A DNA stretch of 64,000 bases from Sipunculus nudus. Taxonomy: Eukaryota > Annelida > Sipuncula > Golfingiida > Sipunculidae. This document shows, piece after piece, positions 46,353 to 57,877 of the stretch. Location: assembly GCA_026874595.1 (NCBI GenBank), contig CM049309.1:12698576-12762575 (forward strand), written 5' to 3'. The first letter of the stretch is position 1. Each line of letters opens with the position of its first letter. The notes beneath the pieces are model-generated. The model saw only the letters and a list, made by a program, of their open reading frames with translations. It made no database searches and was not told the origin of the DNA. A program made the translations under genes and the position numbers.

Positions 46353-47555
46353 TTAAAAAGGAAACTGTTTGTGAAACTGGCTGAGCACCGTCTGGGTCTG
46401 TTCAGCAGGGATGAGGGCCATGAGCTCCAGGGCATCTCTCATTCTCTTGAGCGTTTCATAGTTGTCTCTGCCCGTGACCGTCAGAGTGAAGACTTCCATA
46501 TCACCTACTTTCCTCCGCTTGTCCATCGTGGCACCGACCTGCGGAGCCCCAAGACCTGTGGCTTTTCTTTTCTGGCCCGCCTGTGGACCTGTCTTCTCAT
46601 CCACCCGACGGTCCCGACCGGGGCAGGCACAGATTCGGACCTCGGCAGACTGTCTGCCCAGCACTTGCCCCTGGTGTTCCAGCGTGAAGATGACCCTGAG
46701 AGGGCGTCTGTTGAGTCCACCCACACAGGAAGAGAAGCACATGAACTGGTAGAGGTTGGTGATCCATTGGTTACCCGCTTGTGGTGTCTGATGAGGTATA
46801 ATGACTGACTGCCTGCGCGTTTCGGGGTCCTCGTAGTACCGGGAAAGTGAATGTTCGCATCGCAGCAGGTGGGATGGTGCTGGGTGGTTGTCGTTGAACT
46901 CGCTTGTACCGGCGTGGTTTGGACATCGGGTGACGATCTCCTGCACGTGTTCCGGCTTGACATAGACAGGCATGGCTCTGATAATACTACCGCTGGGAGG
47001 TGGGGTGGCCGTGGTGAACTTGACCGGACAAGCAGTGGCCATGCGCACATAGAGTTTATTCAGAGCTGGTGAGTAGGTCCAGTTGGCAGATTTGGTGTCC
47101 TTGACTGGCTGTTCGAAACCCACCTGGAAGCCGTAGTGGCCTGGGTATGCCGTGGCAGACGGCAGGGAGTGCTGCTGGCCTGTGGCTGGAGAAGCCTGCG
47201 GTGACGGGGTTGATGTGGTCAGGGGTACAGGGATTTGCGAGTCCGCTGCTCTGTCACTCATGTCACGTGACGCATCGGCTTCCAGCAGATCCTGTACGCT
47301 GTCGGCATGAGTGTAATATTCTTCGGGATCCGTTTTCAGAAGATCGGCGTGTGGACGGCCGAGAACTCCCTCCACGTCCGCCGTGCTGAGTGGACAGAGG
47401 TCCTCCGAATCCGAACCGGAACTGAGCGAATGCCACAGCTGATCCACCTCATCTGAAACATCGTATTGCTCGGTGTCTTCTAGCACAAACGCTGGTTGCT
47501 TTTTCGCCGGGCTGGTTTGAAGATCGGTCCGATGATAGTGCATGAATGAAGTCAT
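46353..47555 (-). CDS. p53-family transcription factor, copy 15 (intact, matches the majority residue throughout)
   Basis: This copy carries the most common residue at every position where copies vary in my comparison. It is therefore the best single representative of the array protein and probably closest to the ancestral sequence of the 13-17 group. Activation motif LWHSL at 40-44; zinc ligands C211, H214, C273, C277; contact arginines R283, R307 and R314 all present. AATAAA at 46089-46094. Confidence 0.95.
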   Translation of the reverse strand: MTSFMHYHRTDLQTSPAKKQPAFVLEDTEQYDVSDEVDQLWHSLSSGSDSEDLCPLSTADVEGVLGRPHADLLKTDPEEYYTHADSVQDLLEADASRDMSDRAADSQIPVPLTTSTPSPQASPATGQQHSLPSATAYPGHYGFQVGFEQPVKDTKSANWTYSPALNKLYVRMATACPVKFTTATPPPSGSIIRAMPVYVKPEHVQEIVTRCPNHAGTSEFNDNHPAPSHLLRCEHSLSRYYEDPETRRQSVIIPHQTPQAGNQWITNLYQFMCFSSCVGGLNRRPLRVIFTLEHQGQVLGRQSAEVRICACPGRDRRVDEKTGPQAGQKRKATGLGAPQVGATMDKRRKVGDMEVFTLTVTGRDNYETLKRMRDALELMALIPAEQTQTVLSQFHKQFPF

Positions 47556-47880
47556 TTTTTTTCAGTTATTGTGAATAGCAGGATGTTGTTATGTGAAAAG
47601 CGGCTCGGATACTGCAGTCAATTACGGGAAGTGGGTATATATATTTGACCATTGTATTTAAAGTGATAAGTATTTCCTGAAGAGCGGTCAGTTCATAAGG
47701 CGTTGTTGAGAGTAGATATCTAGCGCAGTCTGGTACTCGCCATCGCAGAACCTATTGGACACGGTCCATTACTCTCAACCCATCACATCACAGGGCGTGG
47801 GAGGAATGATTAGGTCGGGGCGCCCGGTGCGGGCAGGGCCGTCCCGGTCCACTGCTTCTCACTCGGAACCGGACAAGCCT
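47556..47880 (-). promoter_or_regulatory. Promoter of copy 15
   Basis: TATA element at 47636-47645. The half-site at 47871-47880 reads GGACAAGCCT, one base different from all other units yet still 10 of 10 for RRRCWWGYYY. Confidence 0.55.
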
Positions 47881-49690
47881 CTTGATTATCATTACCAGTG
47901 CTCAGTTTAGGGAAATGACTTCAAACGGAGACTTAAACAATCGCAATGTTCTTGCAGTGTAACAGTGAGAAGATTATTACTCGGAGACCGCATTTAAATG
48001 CAGTTCAGAAAAGAGGGACAATCATCATTAATTCATGCAGTCGCTGGTATTTTGCCGCTGTTGCGCTGAAACTAAACAACCATTTTAATTATCCTAGTGA
48101 TACATAATAAAATAACAACAATTCAGTACAAGTACACGTGATGAGGTTTATTTAACAGGTTTGACTCAAGTGAATAATATTTTTTTTAATGAATTCTATT
48201 TGGGCCGAATCGAAAAAAAAATCTTATCTTCTCGTAATGTTTTCTATTTTATGTGCTCCTCGATTAGAATTATAAAGGGTGACACTAAAATTACCATTTT
48301 AAACGTAAAATGTTCGAAAGATTTTTGGCTATGTTTTTTTTTTTTTTTTTTTTTTTAGGCTCATGGCTTGACAGCGGTGATGTCATCCGGTGTGGGCGAA
48401 GTAACCAGCGACTAGGATAACCGCTGAGGAAACAGCTTCCGTAACTGACAGGCTTTAATAAATTAACAACTATATTTGTTCTCTTCTCACACACACACAT
48501 TCACGCGCGCACATGCAGTGAATCAATTTTTAATATATTAATGCGCAAGATAAGAATAAAGAGATATATACATATCACCAATTAACATATATATTTTACT
48601 GCAGTGTCGCTGAATATACGTCAGGTGAAGACATCATGCAGTTCTTACATCAAACATTGCCGGCAGTCTGACCGACACGCACATGCATGTAAAAGTTTAA
48701 ACAAAAAAAAATGAGTCGTCAAGAAAAATCGACAAGTAACATCCAAAAATGCAGTTACCAATAAAAATACATTTTAACCAACACCTGCAGAAATAAAAAA
48801 AAATTTCCTAACCGCTTTGATGTAATACCGAGCAAAAGATCAAAGGCTGTTGTTTGTAAATTTGATGAAATTCGGAATTTTATTTTTGGTTCACCAAAGG
48901 CAATATCAAAACGATAACGTTATCAAAAATAACTCCGACAAATTCACATGGCATTTTTATGTGTGACATTGAAAGTTTGGGTTGAGTTACAGAATTAATC
49001 GGAAACGGGCTATATATACAGGAAAGCGGCCCTTCATTTTCATGTTCCGCTGCACTCTTGTAAAGGCCGAGGATTCATTTGCGGGAACAACTTTTGTTTT
49101 GCTATTGTACCGGTACAAAAGGCGACTTTGTCTGGGCCTGCGTATTCAGAAAATGAGATATCCTGGGTTCCATCATCTTTTAATAGTGGGCTTTATATTT
49201 TGCGGGATTTATTTCACGAGCCCCGGGCAAAGACTGCAACAAAGTATTCATGTTCGGAAAGCGCGTACTGCATTGAGTCTCTATATATATAGTCTCCTGT
49301 ATTGATAATGATGTAATCGCATGATTTTAATAAGGAAAATGGGTTACCAGAATTCGTAACAGACAGGATTTTCTCCATATTTATTGAAGATAAATGACAA
49401 TAATATCTGACAGTGGGTTGAAAATATTTATTATAATATAATTGAATATGTCAAGCAAATGAAATAGTTTATGTAGCAACAATATTGACATAACCCGCAA
49501 CAATTTACATGTACACAAGGATGTTAGAAAAATATTGTTATTTTAGTGGATCAACACGTAAAAGCACCGAGTGCACGAAATATAAGCAAATGCATAGATG
49601 TAATATATTATAGCACCTAAAGAGTTGTGAACCTAATATTTGAGGCGCTGCTCATGCAGCAGGCATGCAGAATGTCCTCTGGAAATTAGG

Positions 49691-50893
49691 TTAAAAAGGA
49701 AACTGTTTGTGAAACTGGCTAAGCACCGTCTGGGTCTGTTCAGCAGGGATGAGGGCCATGAGCTCCAGGGCATCTCTCATTCTCTTGAGCGTTTCATAGT
49801 TGTCTCTGCCCGTGACCGTCAGAGTGAAGACTTCCATATCACCTACTTTCCTCCGCTTGTCCATCGTGGCACCGACCTGCGGAGCCCCAAGACCTGTGGC
49901 TTTTCTTTTCTGGCCCGCCTGTGGACCTGTCTTCTCATCCACCCGACGGTCCTGACCGGGGCAGGCACAGATTCTAACCTCGGCAGACTGTCTGCCCAGC
50001 ACTTGCCCCTGGTGTTCCAGCGTGAAGATGACCCTGAGAGGGCGTCTGTTGAGTCCACCCACACAGGAAGAGAAGCACATGAACTGGTAGAGGTTGGTGA
50101 TCCATTGGTTACCCGCTTGTGGTGTCTGATGAGGTATAATGACTGACTGCCTGCGCGTTTCGGGGTCCTCGTAGTACCGGGAAAGTGAATGTTCGCATCG
50201 CAGCAGGTGGGATGGTGCTGGGTGGTTGTCGTTGAACTCGCTTGTACCGGCGTGGTTTGGACATCGGGTGACGATCTCCTGCACGTGTTCCGGCTTGCCA
50301 TAGACAGGCATGGCTCTGATAATACTACCGCTGGGAGGTGGGGTGGCCGTGGTGAACTTGACCGGACAAGCAGTGGCCATGCGCACATAGAGTTTATTCA
50401 GAGCTGGTGAGTAGGTCCAGTTGGCAGATTTGGTGTCCTTGACTGGCTGTTCGAAACCCACCTGGAAGCCGTAGTGGCCTGGGTATGCCGTGGCAGACGG
50501 CAGGGAGTGCTGCTGGCCTGTGGCTGGAGAAGCCTGCGGTGACGGGGTTGATGTGGTCAGGGGTACAGGGATTTGCGAGTCCGCTGCTCTGTCACTCATG
50601 TCACGTGACGCATCGGCTTCCAGCAGATCCTGTACGCTGTCGGCATGAGTGTAATATTCTTCGGGATCCGTTTTCAGAAGATCGGCGTGTGGACGGCCGA
50701 GAACTCCCTCCACGTCCGCCGTGCTGAGTGGACAGAGGTCCTCCGAATCCGAACCGGAACTGAGCGAATGCCACAGCTGATCCACCTCATCTGAAACATC
50801 GTATTGCTCGGTGTCTTCCAGCACAAACGCTGGTTGCTTTCTCGCCGGGCTGGTTTGAAGATCGGTCCGATGATAGTGCATGAATGAAGTCAT
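49691..50893 (-). CDS. p53-family transcription factor, copy 16 (full length, DNA-contact mutant R314Q)
   Basis: The open frame is complete, but R314, aligning with human p53 R280, is Gln (codon CAG at 49952-49954; elsewhere CGG). In human p53 R280 contacts DNA in the major groove and is recurrently mutated in tumours, so loss of DNA binding is likely. The tetramerisation domain is intact, so a dominant-negative effect on other copies is possible (inference). V199G is a second change in the DNA-binding domain. R307 is kept although its codon has changed (AGA for CGA), next to a silent change in V306. K18R is also present. AATAAA at 49427-49432. Confidence 0.93.
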   Translation of the reverse strand: MTSFMHYHRTDLQTSPARKQPAFVLEDTEQYDVSDEVDQLWHSLSSGSDSEDLCPLSTADVEGVLGRPHADLLKTDPEEYYTHADSVQDLLEADASRDMSDRAADSQIPVPLTTSTPSPQASPATGQQHSLPSATAYPGHYGFQVGFEQPVKDTKSANWTYSPALNKLYVRMATACPVKFTTATPPPSGSIIRAMPVYGKPEHVQEIVTRCPNHAGTSEFNDNHPAPSHLLRCEHSLSRYYEDPETRRQSVIIPHQTPQAGNQWITNLYQFMCFSSCVGGLNRRPLRVIFTLEHQGQVLGRQSAEVRICACPGQDRRVDEKTGPQAGQKRKATGLGAPQVGATMDKRRKVGDMEVFTLTVTGRDNYETLKRMRDALELMALIPAEQTQTVLSQFHKQFPF

Positions 50894-51218
50894 TTTTTTT
50901 CAGTTATTGTGAATAGCAGGATGTTGTTATGTGAAAAGCGGCTCGGATACTGCAGTCAATTACGGTAAGTGGGTATATATATTTGACCATTGTATTTAAA
51001 GTGATAAGTATTTCCTGAAGAGCGGTCAGTTCATAAGGCGTTGTTGAGAGTAGATATCTAGCGCAGTCTGGTACTCGCCATCGCAGAACCTATTGGACAC
51101 GGTCCATTACTCTCAACCCATCACATCACAGGGCGTGGGAGGAATGATTAGGTCGGGGCGCCCGGTGCGGGCAGGGCCGTCCCGGTCCACTGCTTCTCAC
51201 TCGGAACCGGGCAAGCCT
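50894..51218 (-). promoter_or_regulatory. Promoter of copy 16
   Basis: TATA element at 50974-50983; perfect p53-family half-site at 51209-51218. Confidence 0.55.
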
Positions 51219-53020
51219 CTTGATTATCATTACCAGTGCTCAGTTAAGGGAAATGACTTCAAACGGAGACTTAAACAATCGCAATGTTCTTGCAGTGTAA
51301 CAGTGAGAAGATTATTACTCGGAGACCGCATTTAAATGCAGTTCAGAAAAGAGGGACAATCATCATTAATTCATGCAGTCGCTGGTATTTTGCCGCTGTT
51401 GCGCTGCAACTAAACAACCATTTAAATTATCCTAGTGATACATAATAAAATAACAACAATTCAGTACAAGTACACGTGATGAGGTTTATTTAACAGGTTT
51501 GACTCAAGTGAATAATATTTTTTTAATGAATTCTATTTGGGCCGAATCGAAAAAAAAATCTTATCTTCTCGTAATGTTTTCTATTTTATGTGCTCCTCGA
51601 TAAGAATTATAAAGGGTGACACTAAAATTACCATTTTAAACGTAAAATGTTCGAAAGATTTTTGGTTATGTTTTTTTTTTCTTTTTTAGGCTCATGGATT
51701 GGCAGCGGTGATGTCATCCGGTGTGGGCGAAGTAACCAGCGACTAGGATAACCGCTGAGGAAACAGCTTTCGTAACTGACAGGCTTTAATAAATTAACAA
51801 CTATATTTGTTCTCTTCTCACACACACATTCACGCGCGCACATGCAGTGAATCAATTTTTAATATATTAATGCGCAAGATAAGAATAAAGAGATATATAC
51901 ATATTACCAATTAACATATATATTTTACTGCAGTGTCGCTGAATATACGTCAGGTGAAGACATCATGCAGTTCTAACATCAAACATTGCCGGCAGTCTGA
52001 CCGACACGCACATGCATGTAAAAGTTTAAACAAACCAAAATGAGTCGTCAAGAAAAAATCGACAAGTAACATCCAAAAATGCAGTTACCAATAAAAATAC
52101 ATTTTAACCAATACCTGCAGAAATAAAAAAAAATTTCCTAACCGCTTTGATGTAATACCGAGCAAAAGATCAAAGGCTGTTGTTTGTAAATTTGATGAAA
52201 TTCGGAATTTTATTTTTGGTTCACCAAAGGCAATATCAAAACGATAACGTTATCAAAAATAACTCCGACAAATTCACATGGCATTTTTATGTGTGACATT
52301 GAAAGTTTGGGTTGAGTTACAGAATTAATCGGAAACGAGCTCGATATACAGGAAAGCGGCCCTTCATTTTCATGTTCCGCTGCACTCTTTTAAAGGCCGA
52401 GGATTAATTTGCGGGAACAACTTTTGTTTTGCTATTGTACCGGTACAAAAGGCGACTTTGTCTGGGCCTGCGTATTCAGAAAATGAGATATCCTGGGTTC
52501 CATCATCTTTTAATAGTGGGCTTTATATTTTGCGGGATTTATTTCACGAGCCCCGGGCAAAGACTGCAACAAAGTATTCATGTTCGGAAAGCGCGTACTG
52601 CATTGAGTCTCTATATATATAGTCTCTTGTATTGATAATGATGTAATCGCATGATTTTAATAAGGAAAATGGGTTACCAGAATTCGTTACAGACAGGATT
52701 TTCTCCATATTTATTGAAGATAAATGACAATAATATCTGACAGTGGGTTGAAAATATTTATTATAATATAATTGAATATGTCAAGCAAATGAAATAGTTT
52801 ATGTAGCAACAATATTGACATAACCCGCAACAATTTACATGTACACAAGGATGTTAGAAAAATATTGTTATTTTAGTGGATCAACACGTAAAAGCACCGA
52901 GTGCACGAAATATAAGCAAATACATAGATGTAATATATTATAGCACCTAAAGAGTTGTGAACCTAATATTTGAGGCGCTGCTCATGCAGCAGGCATGCAG
53001 AATGTCCTCTGGAAATTAGG

Positions 53021-54223
53021 TTATAAAGGAAACTGTTTGTGAAACTGGCTGAGCACCGTCTGGGTCTGTTCAGCAGGGATGAGGGCCATGAGCTCCAGGG
53101 CATCTCTCATTCTCTTGAGCGTTTCATAGTTGTCTCTGCCCGTGACCGTCAGAGTGAAGACTTCCATATCACCTACTTTCCTCCGCTTGTCCATCGTGGC
53201 ACCGACCTGCGGAGTCCCAAGACCTGTGGCTTTTCTTTTCTGGCCCGCCTGTGGACCTGTCTTCTCATCCACCCGACGGTCCCGACCGGGGCAGGCACAG
53301 ATTCGGACCTCGGCAGACTGTCTGCCCAGCACTTGCCCCTGGTGTTCCAGCGTGAAGATGACCCTGAGAGGGCGTCTGTTGAGTCCACCCACACAGGAAG
53401 AGAAGCACATGAACTGGTAGAGGTTGGTGATCCATTGGTTACCCGCTTGTGGTGTCTGATGAGGTATAATGACTGACTGCCTGCGCGTTTCGGGGTCCTC
53501 GTAGTACCGGGAAAGTGAATGTTCGCATCGCAGCAGGTGGGATGGTGCTGGGTGGTTGTCGTTGAACTCGCTTGTACCGGCGTGGTTTGGACATCGGGTG
53601 ACGATCTCCTGCACGTGTTCCGGCTTGACATAGACAGGCATGGCTCTGATAATACTACCGCTGGGAGGTGGGGTGGCCGTGGTGAACTTGACCGGACAAG
53701 CAGTGGCCATGCGCACATAGAGTTTATTCAGAGCTGGTGAGTAGGTCCAGTTGGCAGATTTGGTGTCCTTGACTGGCTGTTCGAAACCCACCTGGAAGCA
53801 GTAGTGGCCTGGGTATGCCGTGGCAGACGGCAGGGAGTGCTGCTGGCCTGTGGCTGGAGAAGCCTGCGGTGACGGGGTTGATGTGGTCAGGGGTACAGGG
53901 ATTTGCGAGTCCGCTGCTCTGTCACTCATGTCACGTGACGCATCGGCTTCCAGCAGATCCTGTACGCTGTCGGCATGAGTGTAATATTCTTCGGGATCCG
54001 TTTTCAGAAGATCGGCGTGTGGACGGCCGAGAACTCCCTCCACGTCCGCCGTGCTGAGTGGACAGAGGTCCTCCGAATCCGAACCGGAACTGAGCGAATG
54101 CCACAGCTGATCCACCTCATCTGAAACATCGTATTGCTCGGTGTCTTCTAGCACAAACGCTGGTTGCTTTTTCGCCGGGCTGGTTTGAAGATCGGTCCGA
54201 TGATAGTGCATGAATGAAGTCAT
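53021..54223 (-). CDS. p53-family transcription factor, copy 17 (intact, 400 aa)
   Basis: Private changes: G142C at the start of the DNA-binding domain, in the otherwise invariant HYGF stretch; A337T between the two basic clusters; and F400L at the last residue. A new cysteine in the DNA-binding domain is unusual for this array. Other functional residues are kept. AATAAA at 52757-52762. Confidence 0.94.
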   Translation of the reverse strand: MTSFMHYHRTDLQTSPAKKQPAFVLEDTEQYDVSDEVDQLWHSLSSGSDSEDLCPLSTADVEGVLGRPHADLLKTDPEEYYTHADSVQDLLEADASRDMSDRAADSQIPVPLTTSTPSPQASPATGQQHSLPSATAYPGHYCFQVGFEQPVKDTKSANWTYSPALNKLYVRMATACPVKFTTATPPPSGSIIRAMPVYVKPEHVQEIVTRCPNHAGTSEFNDNHPAPSHLLRCEHSLSRYYEDPETRRQSVIIPHQTPQAGNQWITNLYQFMCFSSCVGGLNRRPLRVIFTLEHQGQVLGRQSAEVRICACPGRDRRVDEKTGPQAGQKRKATGLGTPQVGATMDKRRKVGDMEVFTLTVTGRDNYETLKRMRDALELMALIPAEQTQTVLSQFHKQFPL

Positions 54224-54551
54224 TTTTTTTTTCAGTTATTGTGAATAGCAGGATGTTGTTATGTGAAAAGCGGCTCGGATACTGCAGTCAATTACGGGAA
54301 GTGGATATATATATTTGACCATTGTATTTAAAGTGATAAATATTTTTCTGAAGAGCGGTCAGTTCATAAGGCGTTGTTGAGAGTAGATATCTAGCGCAGT
54401 CTGGTACTCGCCATCGCAGAACCTATTGGACACGGTCCATTACTTTCAACCCATCACATCACAGGGCGTGGGAGGAATGATTAGGTCGGGGCGCCCGGTG
54501 CGGGCAGGGCCGTCCCGGTCCACTGCTTCTCACTCGGAACCGGGCAAGCCT
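54224..54551 (-). promoter_or_regulatory. Promoter of copy 17
   Basis: TATA element at 54306-54315, extended one step by a G-to-A change; perfect p53-family half-site at 54542-54551. The T run next to the ATG is the longest of the array. Confidence 0.55.
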
Positions 54552-56349
54552 CTTGATTATCATTACCAGTGCTCAGTTAAGGGAAATGACTTCAAACGGA
54601 GAATTAAACAATCGCAATGTTCTTGCAGTGTAACAGTGAGAAGATTATTACTCGGAGACCGCATTTAAATGCAGTTCAGAAAAGAGGGACAATCATCATT
54701 AATTCATGCAGTCGCTGGTATTTTGCCGCTGTTGCGCTGAAACTAAACAACCATTTTAATTATCCTAGTGATACATAATAAAATAACAACAATTCAGTAC
54801 AAGTACACGTGATGAGGTTTATTTAACAGGTTTGACTCAAGTAAATAATATTTTTTTAATGAATTCTATTTGGGCCGAATCGAAAAAAAAATCTTATCTT
54901 CTCGTAATGTTTTCTATTTTATGTGCTCCTCGATTAGAATTATAAAGGGTGACACTAAAATTACCATTTTAAACGTAAAATGTTTTGAAAGATTTTTGGC
55001 TATTTTTTTTTTTTTTTTAGGCTCATGGATTGACAGCGGTGATGTCATCCGGTGTGGGCGAAGTAACCAGCGACTAGGATAACCGCTGAGGAAACAGCTT
55101 CCGTAACTGACAGGCTTTAATAAATTAACAACTATATTTGTTCTCTTCTCACACACACATTCACGCGCGCACATGCAGTGAATCAATTTTAATATATTAA
55201 TGCGCAAGATAAGAATAAAGAGATATATACATATCACCAATTAACATATATATTTTACTGCAGTGTCGCTGAATATACGTCAGGTGAAGACATCATGCAG
55301 TTCTTACATCAAACATTGCCGGCAGTCTGACCGACACGCACATGCATGTAAAAGTTTAAACAAACCAAAATGAGTCGTCAAGAAAAATCGACAAGTAACA
55401 TCCAAAAATGCAGTTACCAATAAAAATACATTTTAACCAATACCTGCAGAAATAAAAAAAAATTTCCTAACCGCTTTGATGTAATACCGAGCAAAAGATC
55501 AAAGGCTGTTGTTTGTAAATTTGATGAAATTCGGAATTTTATTTTTGGTTCACCAAAGGCAATATCAAAACAATAACGTTATCAAAAATAACTCCGACAA
55601 ATTCACATGGCATTTTTATGTGTGACATTGAAAGTTTGGGTTGAGTTACAGAATTAATCGGAAACGAGCTCGATATACAGGAAAGCGGCCCTTCATTTTC
55701 ATGTTCCGCTGCACTCTTGTAAAGGCCGAGGATTAATTTGCGGGAACAACTTTTGTTTTGCTATTGTACCGGTACAAAAGGCGACTTTGTCTGGGCCTGC
55801 GTATTCAGAAAACGAGATATCCTGGGTTCCATCATCTTTTAATAGTGGGCTTTATATTTTGCGGGATTTATTTCACGAGCCCCGGGCAAAGACTGCAACA
55901 AAGTATTCATGTTCGGAAAGCGCGTACTGCATTGAGTCTCTATATATATAGTCTCTTGTATTGATAATGATGTAATCGCATGATTTTAATAAGGAAAATG
56001 GGTTACCAGAATTCGTAACAGACAGGATTTTCTCCATATTTATTGAAGATAAATGACAATAATATCTGACAGTGGGTTGAAAATATTTATTATAATATAA
56101 TTGAATATGTCAAGCAAATGAAATAGTTTATGTAGCAACAATATTGACATAACCCGCAACAATTTACATGTACACAAGGATGTTAGAAAAATATTGTTAT
56201 TTTAGTGGATCAACACGTAAAAGCACCGAGTGCACGAAATATAAGCAAATACATAGATGTAATATATTATAGCACCTAAAGAGTTGTGAACCTAATATTT
56301 GAGGCGCTGCTCATGCAGCAGGCATGCAGAATGTCCTCTGGAAATTAGG

Positions 56350-57552
56350 TTAAAAAGAAAACTGTTTGTGAAACTGGCTGAGCACCGTCTGGGTCTGTTC
56401 AGCAGGGATGAGGGCCATGAGATCCAAGGCATCTCTCATTCTCTTGAGCGTTTCATAGTTGTCTCTGCCCGTGACCGTCAGAGTGAAGACTTCCATATCA
56501 CCTACTTTCCTCCGCTTGTCCATCGTGGCACCGACCTGCGGAGCCCCAAGACCTGTGGCTTTTCTTTTCTGGCCCGCCTGTGGACCTGTCTTCTCATCCA
56601 CCCGACGGTCCCGACCGGGGCAGGCACAGATTCGGACCTCGGCAGACTGTCTGCCCAGCACTTGCCCCTGGTGTTCCAGCGTGAAGATGACCCTGAGAGG
56701 GCGTCTGTTCAGTCCACCCACACAGGAAGAGAAGCACATGAACTGGTAGAGGTTGGTGATCCATTGGTTACGCGCTTGTGGTGTCTGATGAGGTATAATG
56801 ACTGACTGCCTGCGCGTTTCGGGGTCCTCGTAGTACCGGGAAAGTGAATGTTCGCATCGCAGCAGGTGGGATGGTGCTGGGTGGTTGTCGTTGAACTCGC
56901 TTGTACCGGCGTGGTTTGGACATCGGGTGACGATCTCCTGCACGTGTTCCGGTTTGACATAGACAGGCATGGCTCTCATAATACTACCGCTGGGAGGTGG
57001 GGTGGCCGTGGTGAACTTGACCGGACAAGCAGTGGCCATGCGCACATAGAGTTTATTCAGAGCTGGTGAGTAGGTCCAGTTGGCAGATTTGGTGTCCTTG
57101 ACTGGCTGTTCGAAACCCACCTGGAAGCCGTAGTAGCCTGGGTATGCCGTGGCAGACGGCAGGGAGTGCTGCTGGCCTGTGGCTGGAGAAGCCTGCGGTG
57201 ACGGGGTTGATGTGGTCAGGGGTACAGGGATTTGCGAGTCCGCTGCTCTGTCACTCATGTCACGTGACGCATCGGCTTCCAGCAGATCCTGTACGCTGTC
57301 GGCATGAGTGTAATATTCTTCGGGATCCGTTTTCAGAAGATCGGCGTGTGGACGGCCGAGAACTCCCTCCACGTCCGCCGTGCTGAGTGGACAGAGGTCC
57401 TCCGAATCCGAACCGGAACTGAGCGAATGCCACAGCTGATCCACCTCATCTGAAACATCGTATTGCTCGGTGTCTTCTAGCTCAAACGCTGGTTGCTTTT
57501 TCGCCGGGCTGGTTTGAAGATCGGTCCGATGATAGTGCATGAATGAAGTCAT
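56350..57552 (-). CDS. p53-family transcription factor, copy 18 (intact, 400 aa)
   Basis: The protein is identical to copy 10 (V24E, H140Y, I192M, G261R, E377D, P399S). AATAAA at 56086-56091. Confidence 0.94.
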   Translation of the reverse strand: MTSFMHYHRTDLQTSPAKKQPAFELEDTEQYDVSDEVDQLWHSLSSGSDSEDLCPLSTADVEGVLGRPHADLLKTDPEEYYTHADSVQDLLEADASRDMSDRAADSQIPVPLTTSTPSPQASPATGQQHSLPSATAYPGYYGFQVGFEQPVKDTKSANWTYSPALNKLYVRMATACPVKFTTATPPPSGSIMRAMPVYVKPEHVQEIVTRCPNHAGTSEFNDNHPAPSHLLRCEHSLSRYYEDPETRRQSVIIPHQTPQARNQWITNLYQFMCFSSCVGGLNRRPLRVIFTLEHQGQVLGRQSAEVRICACPGRDRRVDEKTGPQAGQKRKATGLGAPQVGATMDKRRKVGDMEVFTLTVTGRDNYETLKRMRDALDLMALIPAEQTQTVLSQFHKQFSF

Positions 57553-57877
57553 TTTTTTTCAGTTATTGTGAATAGCAGGATGTTGTTATGTGAAAAGCGG
57601 CTCGGATACTGCAGTCAATTACGGGAAGTGGGTATATATATTTGACCATTGTATTTAAAGTGATAAGTATTTCCTGAAGAGCGGTCAGTTCATAAGGCGT
57701 TGTTGAGAGTAGATATCTAGCGCAGTCTGGTACTCGCCATCGCAGAACCTATTGGACACGGTCCATTACTCTCAACCCATCACATCACAGGGCGTGGGAG
57801 GAATGATTAGGTCGGGGCGCCCGGTGCGGGCAGGGCCGTCCCGGTCCACTGCTTCTCACTCGGAACCGGGCAAGCCT
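57553..57877 (-). promoter_or_regulatory. Promoter of copy 18
   Basis: TATA element at 57633-57642; perfect p53-family half-site at 57868-57877. Confidence 0.55.

Larger units (their letters stand above)
46212..49549 (-). repeat. Array unit 15 (subfamily I)
   Basis: This unit holds gene copy 15 and the spacer 47556-49549. T-tract 23 long (48334-48356). Several private spacer changes: CATGGCTTGAC near 48362, AACAAAAAAAAATG near 48702, ACGGGCTATATAT near 49005 and GGATTCATT near 49071. Confidence 0.97.
49550..52879 (-). repeat. Array unit 16 (subfamily J)
   Basis: This unit holds gene copy 16 and the spacer 50894-52879. The T-tract is interrupted: 10 T, C, 6 T (51671-51687). Several private point changes in the spacer, for example TTGGTTATG near 51662 and TTCTAACATC near 51971. 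Confidence 0.97.
52880..56208 (-). repeat. Array unit 17 (subfamily K)
   Basis: This unit holds gene copy 17 and the spacer 54224-56208. T-tract 16 long (55003-55018). TGTTTTGAAAG near 54980 and a T loss in CAATTTTAATA near 55184 are private. From about 55570 rightwards the sequence follows the unit 9/10 pattern (ACAATAACG), marking the edge of the duplicated block. Confidence 0.96.

Noticed and set aside
48982-49305. 107-codon plus-strand frame in unit 15
   Set aside because: It exists only because a private change removes a TAA; it is an extension of the spurious 68-codon spacer frame.
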